Source: Bacteroidales bacterium
GTDB taxonomy: Bacteria > Bacteroidota > Bacteroidia > Bacteroidales > JAADJA01
Direction: 5' to 3'
Assembly (NCBI GenBank): GCA_021107975.1
Contig: JAIORT010000536.1
Span: 1-8,733, forward strand
DNA: 8,733 nt
Shown: positions 5,758 to 8,733 of the stretch, piece after piece
How the letters are laid out: each line of letters begins with the position of its first letter
Numbering within the stretch: the stretch's first letter is position 1
The notes under the pieces: generated by a model
Databases searched by the model: none
What the model was told of the DNA's origin: nothing
The model's input: the letters and a program-made list of their open reading frames with translations, nothing else
Program-made: the position numbers and the translations under genes

Positions 5758-8643
5758 TTATTCCGTGCCTTCATATTCTTCTGTAGGAACACAAGTACAA
5801 ACTAAATTCCTGTCGCCATAAGCATCATCTATCTTAGTAACCGGGGTCCAGTATTTTTCGATATAATCATAATAAACAGGGAATGCAGCTTTTTTACGGC
5901 TGTAAGGATACTCCCAGTTATCATCCGTTACCATATAAACAGTATGCGGGGCATTTATAACAACATTATTTGTTTTATCAGCTTTACCATCTTCAATTTC
6001 TTTCATTTCTTTCCTGATACCGATCATAGCTTCAACAAACCTGTTTAATTCGGCAAGAGGTTCACTTTCTGTAGGTTCAACCATTAGAGTTCCATGCACT
6101 GGAAAAGCAACTGTTGGTGCGTGAAAACCATAATCCATCAATCGTTTTGCAATATTTGCTACAGTAACATCAGCAGTTTTAAAAAAAATATTGCAGTCGA
6201 GTATCATTTCATGCGCCACACGGTTGTTCTTACCTGAATAAAGAATTTTATAATGATCTTCAAGGCAAGATTTCAGGTAATTGGCATTAAGGATCGCTAT
6301 TTTAGTTGCTTCTGTTAAACCCTTACCTCCTAATAGTTTTAAATATCCATAAGAGACAGGCAGGATCATAGCGCTTCCGAACGGGGCAGAAGCAATGGCG
6401 GCAATTCCTTTTTCTCCGCCGGTTTTAACAAGCGGATGTTTTGGAAGGAATGGCATTAAGTGTTTGGCAACACCTATGGGACCAACTCCCGGACCGCCGC
6501 CACCATGAGGAATACCAAAAGTTTTATGCAGGTTCAGGTGGCATACATCAGCGCCAATAATTCCGGGATTGGTCAGTCCTACCTGTGCGTTCATATTTGC
6601 GCCGTCCATATAAACTTGTCCACCGTTTTTATGAATTATATCAATTACTTCAAGTATCTTCTCCTCATACACTCCATGCGTTGATGGATATGTTACCATA
6701 ATTGCTGCGAGATCATCTTTGTACTGTCCGGCTTTTTCCGTGAGGTCGTTAATATCAATATTACCCTGCTCATCGCATTTCACTATAATTACCTTCATTC
6801 CTGCCATAACTGAGCTGGCTGGATTTGTGCCGTGTGCCGAAGCAGGGATCAGACAAATATTTCTGTGTTCTTCACCTTTACTTTTTAAATACTCTCTTAT
6901 TACCATTAACCCGGTATATTCACCTGCTGCTCCTGAATTAGGCTGGAATGAAATAGCAGCAAAACCGGTTATTTCACAAAAGTCTTTTTCTAAATTTTTA
7001 ATCAGTTCGGCATATCCTTTCGCTTGATCTTCCGGCACAAAAGGATGGATTTCACCGAATTCGGGCCAGCTTAAAGCAAATAATTCTGCTGCTGCATTTA
7101 ATTTCATCGTGCACGAACCCAGAGGTATCATTGTACGGTTCAGTGCCAGGTCTTTGTTTTCAAGCCTCTTGAGATACCTCATCATCTCGGTTTCAGAATG
7201 ATATGAGTTAAAAACAGGATGAGTCAGATATTCTGAAGTGCGGATTAATGTATCGGGGATAGAATTTATTTCATTATATTTTGAAATATCTTCAATTTCG
7301 TTATAATGCTTGTTATTTGAAGTTGCCAAAATATTGATGATGGTTTTTACATCATTAATACCGGTAGTTTCATCTAAGGAAATACTTAGATTTTTTTCAT
7401 TTATATAGCGGAAGTTTACATTTTTATTTAATGCAATTGTTTTTAATTTGTGTATATCAACAGAATCGGGTAAAACAATTGTTAAGGTGTCGAAGTAATA
7501 TTTGTTATTAATAGTGAAGCCATATTTGGGCAGTTCATCAGCCAGCACCGTAGTTAAATTATTGATGTCTTTAGCTATGGCTTTTATTCCTTCCTGACCG
7601 TGATATGTTGCATAAAATCCCGCCATTGAAGCCAGCAGCGCTTGTGCCGTACAAATATTAGAAGTGGCTCTTTCTCTTTTAATATGCTGTTCTCTCGTTT
7701 GCAAAGCCATTCTTAATGCCCTGTTTCCTTTGGCATCAACGGAAACTCCAATGATCCTGCCTGGCATATTTCTTTTATACTTTTCGGTTGTTGAAAAATA
7801 TCCTGCATGTGGTCCACCATATCCCATAGGTATTCCAAAGCGTTGCGTGGAGCCAACTACAACATCTGCGCCCCATTCGCCGGGAGGCGTTAAAAGAGTC
7901 AGGCTCATAATGTCGGCTGCAACTGCAACGGTAGCTTCGTGTTCATGGGCTTTTTCAACAAATGCCCGGTAATCGTGAATCTCACCAAACTGGTCAGGGT
8001 ACTGAACAATGGCGCCAAATATTTTTTCATTGAATTCAAATTCCTCATGGTCGCCAATAACAAGTTCGATTCCGAGTGGTTCTGAGCGTTGTTTTAATAT
8101 TTCAATGGTTTGTGGGAAAAGGTTTTCAGAAACAAAAAAAACATTTGCCTCTCTTTTTACCAAAGCTCTCGAACGGGCATTAAATAACATAATCATTGCT
8201 TCGGCAGCGGCAGTGCCTTCGTCTAAAAGCGACGCATTGGAAATTGGCAAACCGGTAAGGTCGGAAACCATAGTCTGGAAGTTAAGCAAAGCCTCAAGTC
8301 TTCCCTGCGAAATTTCTGCCTGGTATGGCGTGTAAGAAGTGTACCAGCCCGGATTCTCCAGCACGTTTCGTAAAATAACTCCCGGGGTTATAGTATTATA
8401 ATATCCAAGACCGATGCATGACTTGAAAATTTTATTCTTTGATGCCAGTTTTTTCAAATGATTCAGGTATTCGTATTCGTTCATTCCGTCAGGAAGATTC
8501 AAAGGTTTTTTCATCCTGATAGCTTTCGGAATAGTTTGATCGATTAGTTCATCTAAAGAAGATACCCCGATTTTTTCCAGCATTGAGTTGATTTCATTTA
8601 TGCGAGGCCCGTTATGTCGTTCGATAAAATTATTTGTGATCAT
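5758..8643 (-). CDS. gcvP: Glycine dehydrogenase (decarboxylating), P-protein of the glycine cleavage system
   Basis: GcvP is the pyridoxal-phosphate enzyme that decarboxylates glycine and passes the aminomethyl group to the lipoyl arm of GcvH; with GcvT and Lpd it yields CO2, ammonia and methylene-tetrahydrofolate. It is cytosolic. At 961 residues it is the long, single-chain form in which two homologous halves (about 1-450 and 465-961) are fused. The active C-terminal half has the PLP lysine K707 in HLNLHKTFGIPHGGGGPGVG (702-721), preceded by SAHGTNPAS (602-610) and the DGANMNAQVG stretch (680-689). The N-terminal half has the equivalent GSTQRFGIPMGYGGPHAGY (264-282), with glutamine and arginine where the lysine would be, as expected for the non-catalytic half. 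The start ATG at 8641-8643 gives the usual FIERHNGP N-terminus. No gcvT, gcvH, glycine riboswitch or Shine-Dalgarno site is visible in the 90 bases upstream. It is separated by 171 bases from the next gene. Identity is certain. Confidence 0.99.
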   Translation of the reverse strand: MITNNFIERHNGPRINEINSMLEKIGVSSLDELIDQTIPKAIRMKKPLNLPDGMNEYEYLNHLKKLASKNKIFKSCIGLGYYNTITPGVILRNVLENPGWYTSYTPYQAEISQGRLEALLNFQTMVSDLTGLPISNASLLDEGTAAAEAMIMLFNARSRALVKREANVFFVSENLFPQTIEILKQRSEPLGIELVIGDHEEFEFNEKIFGAIVQYPDQFGEIHDYRAFVEKAHEHEATVAVAADIMSLTLLTPPGEWGADVVVGSTQRFGIPMGYGGPHAGYFSTTEKYKRNMPGRIIGVSVDAKGNRALRMALQTREQHIKRERATSNICTAQALLASMAGFYATYHGQEGIKAIAKDINNLTTVLADELPKYGFTINNKYYFDTLTIVLPDSVDIHKLKTIALNKNVNFRYINEKNLSISLDETTGINDVKTIINILATSNNKHYNEIEDISKYNEINSIPDTLIRTSEYLTHPVFNSYHSETEMMRYLKRLENKDLALNRTMIPLGSCTMKLNAAAELFALSWPEFGEIHPFVPEDQAKGYAELIKNLEKDFCEITGFAAISFQPNSGAAGEYTGLMVIREYLKSKGEEHRNICLIPASAHGTNPASSVMAGMKVIIVKCDEQGNIDINDLTEKAGQYKDDLAAIMVTYPSTHGVYEEKILEVIDIIHKNGGQVYMDGANMNAQVGLTNPGIIGADVCHLNLHKTFGIPHGGGGPGVGPIGVAKHLMPFLPKHPLVKTGGEKGIAAIASAPFGSAMILPVSYGYLKLLGGKGLTEATKIAILNANYLKSCLEDHYKILYSGKNNRVAHEMILDCNIFFKTADVTVANIAKRLMDYGFHAPTVAFPVHGTLMVEPTESEPLAELNRFVEAMIGIRKEMKEIEDGKADKTNNVVINAPHTVYMVTDDNWEYPYSRKKAAFPVYYDYIEKYWTPVTKIDDAYGDRNLVCTCVPTEEYEGTE

Positions 8644-8733
8644 ATAATGTACTTATTAAAATGTTTTAAACCAAATTCTGATTATTCATAAAATTAGTCA
8701 TTCGCTCTGCTGTCATTTGTTGTCATTTAGCTT
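8644..8733. other. Region upstream of gcvP
   Basis: This 90-base edge segment has stops in all minus-strand frames, so no upstream gene reaches gcvP. On the minus strand AATGAC occurs three times (within 8697-8728), two copies being the longer AAATGACA separated by two bases. A one-mismatch -7 box (TAATTTTA, 8696-8689) is the only promoter hint. No riboswitch fold was recognised, though one could lie beyond the edge. Confidence 0.35.

Noticed and set aside
1..8733. Mobile element, CRISPR array, toxin-antitoxin or defence system
   Set aside because: No transposase, integrase, nuclease module or regular repeat array is present; all long frames are accounted for by intact housekeeping genes and one glycosyltransferase.

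Overview
The window is AT-rich and looks like a piece of a Bacteroidota chromosome. The evidence is protein character, several exact copies of the phylum's TAnnTTTG -7 promoter element in the gaps, few Shine-Dalgarno sites, and the order small coiled-coil gene, zapA, small RNA, rny. All six protein genes lie on the minus strand, so transcription runs from high to low coordinates. There are no tRNAs, rRNAs, insertion sequences, CRISPR arrays or phage genes. The genes are intact and mostly housekeeping.

Layout in order of transcription. (1) 8643-5758: gcvP, the full-length glycine decarboxylase of the glycine cleavage system. (2) 5586-4683, a cell-division and RNA-biology block. It starts at a convincing promoter with an overlapping inverted repeat and contains a 95-residue coiled-coil protein, zapA, and a 295-base gap. 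That gap holds a roughly 190-nt structured RNA, interpreted as 6S RNA (ssrS), with its own U-tract terminator. (3) 4683-3142: rny, the membrane-anchored endoribonuclease RNase Y. (4) 3079-1115: an unusual 654-residue membrane protein. It has an N-terminal family-2 glycosyltransferase domain joined to the membrane and Rossmann-like half of a polyprenyl-phosphate sugar-1-phosphate transferase, followed by a shortened transferase domain that appears to lack its catalytic core. (5) A 255-base AT-rich gap. (6) 859-8: lipA, lipoyl synthase, with its own candidate promoter.

How they fit together. LipA and GcvP are linked metabolically, because GcvP passes an aminomethyl group to the lipoyl arm of GcvH and LipA makes lipoyl groups. 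They are at opposite ends of the window and are not co-transcribed. The coiled-coil/zapA/RNA/rny block joins Z-ring assembly, global control of RNA polymerase and RNA turnover, and probably shares one upstream promoter.

The two points most worth following are the glycosyltransferase fused to a degenerate phosphoglycosyltransferase and the RNA between zapA and rny. No wholly new multi-gene system is evident.
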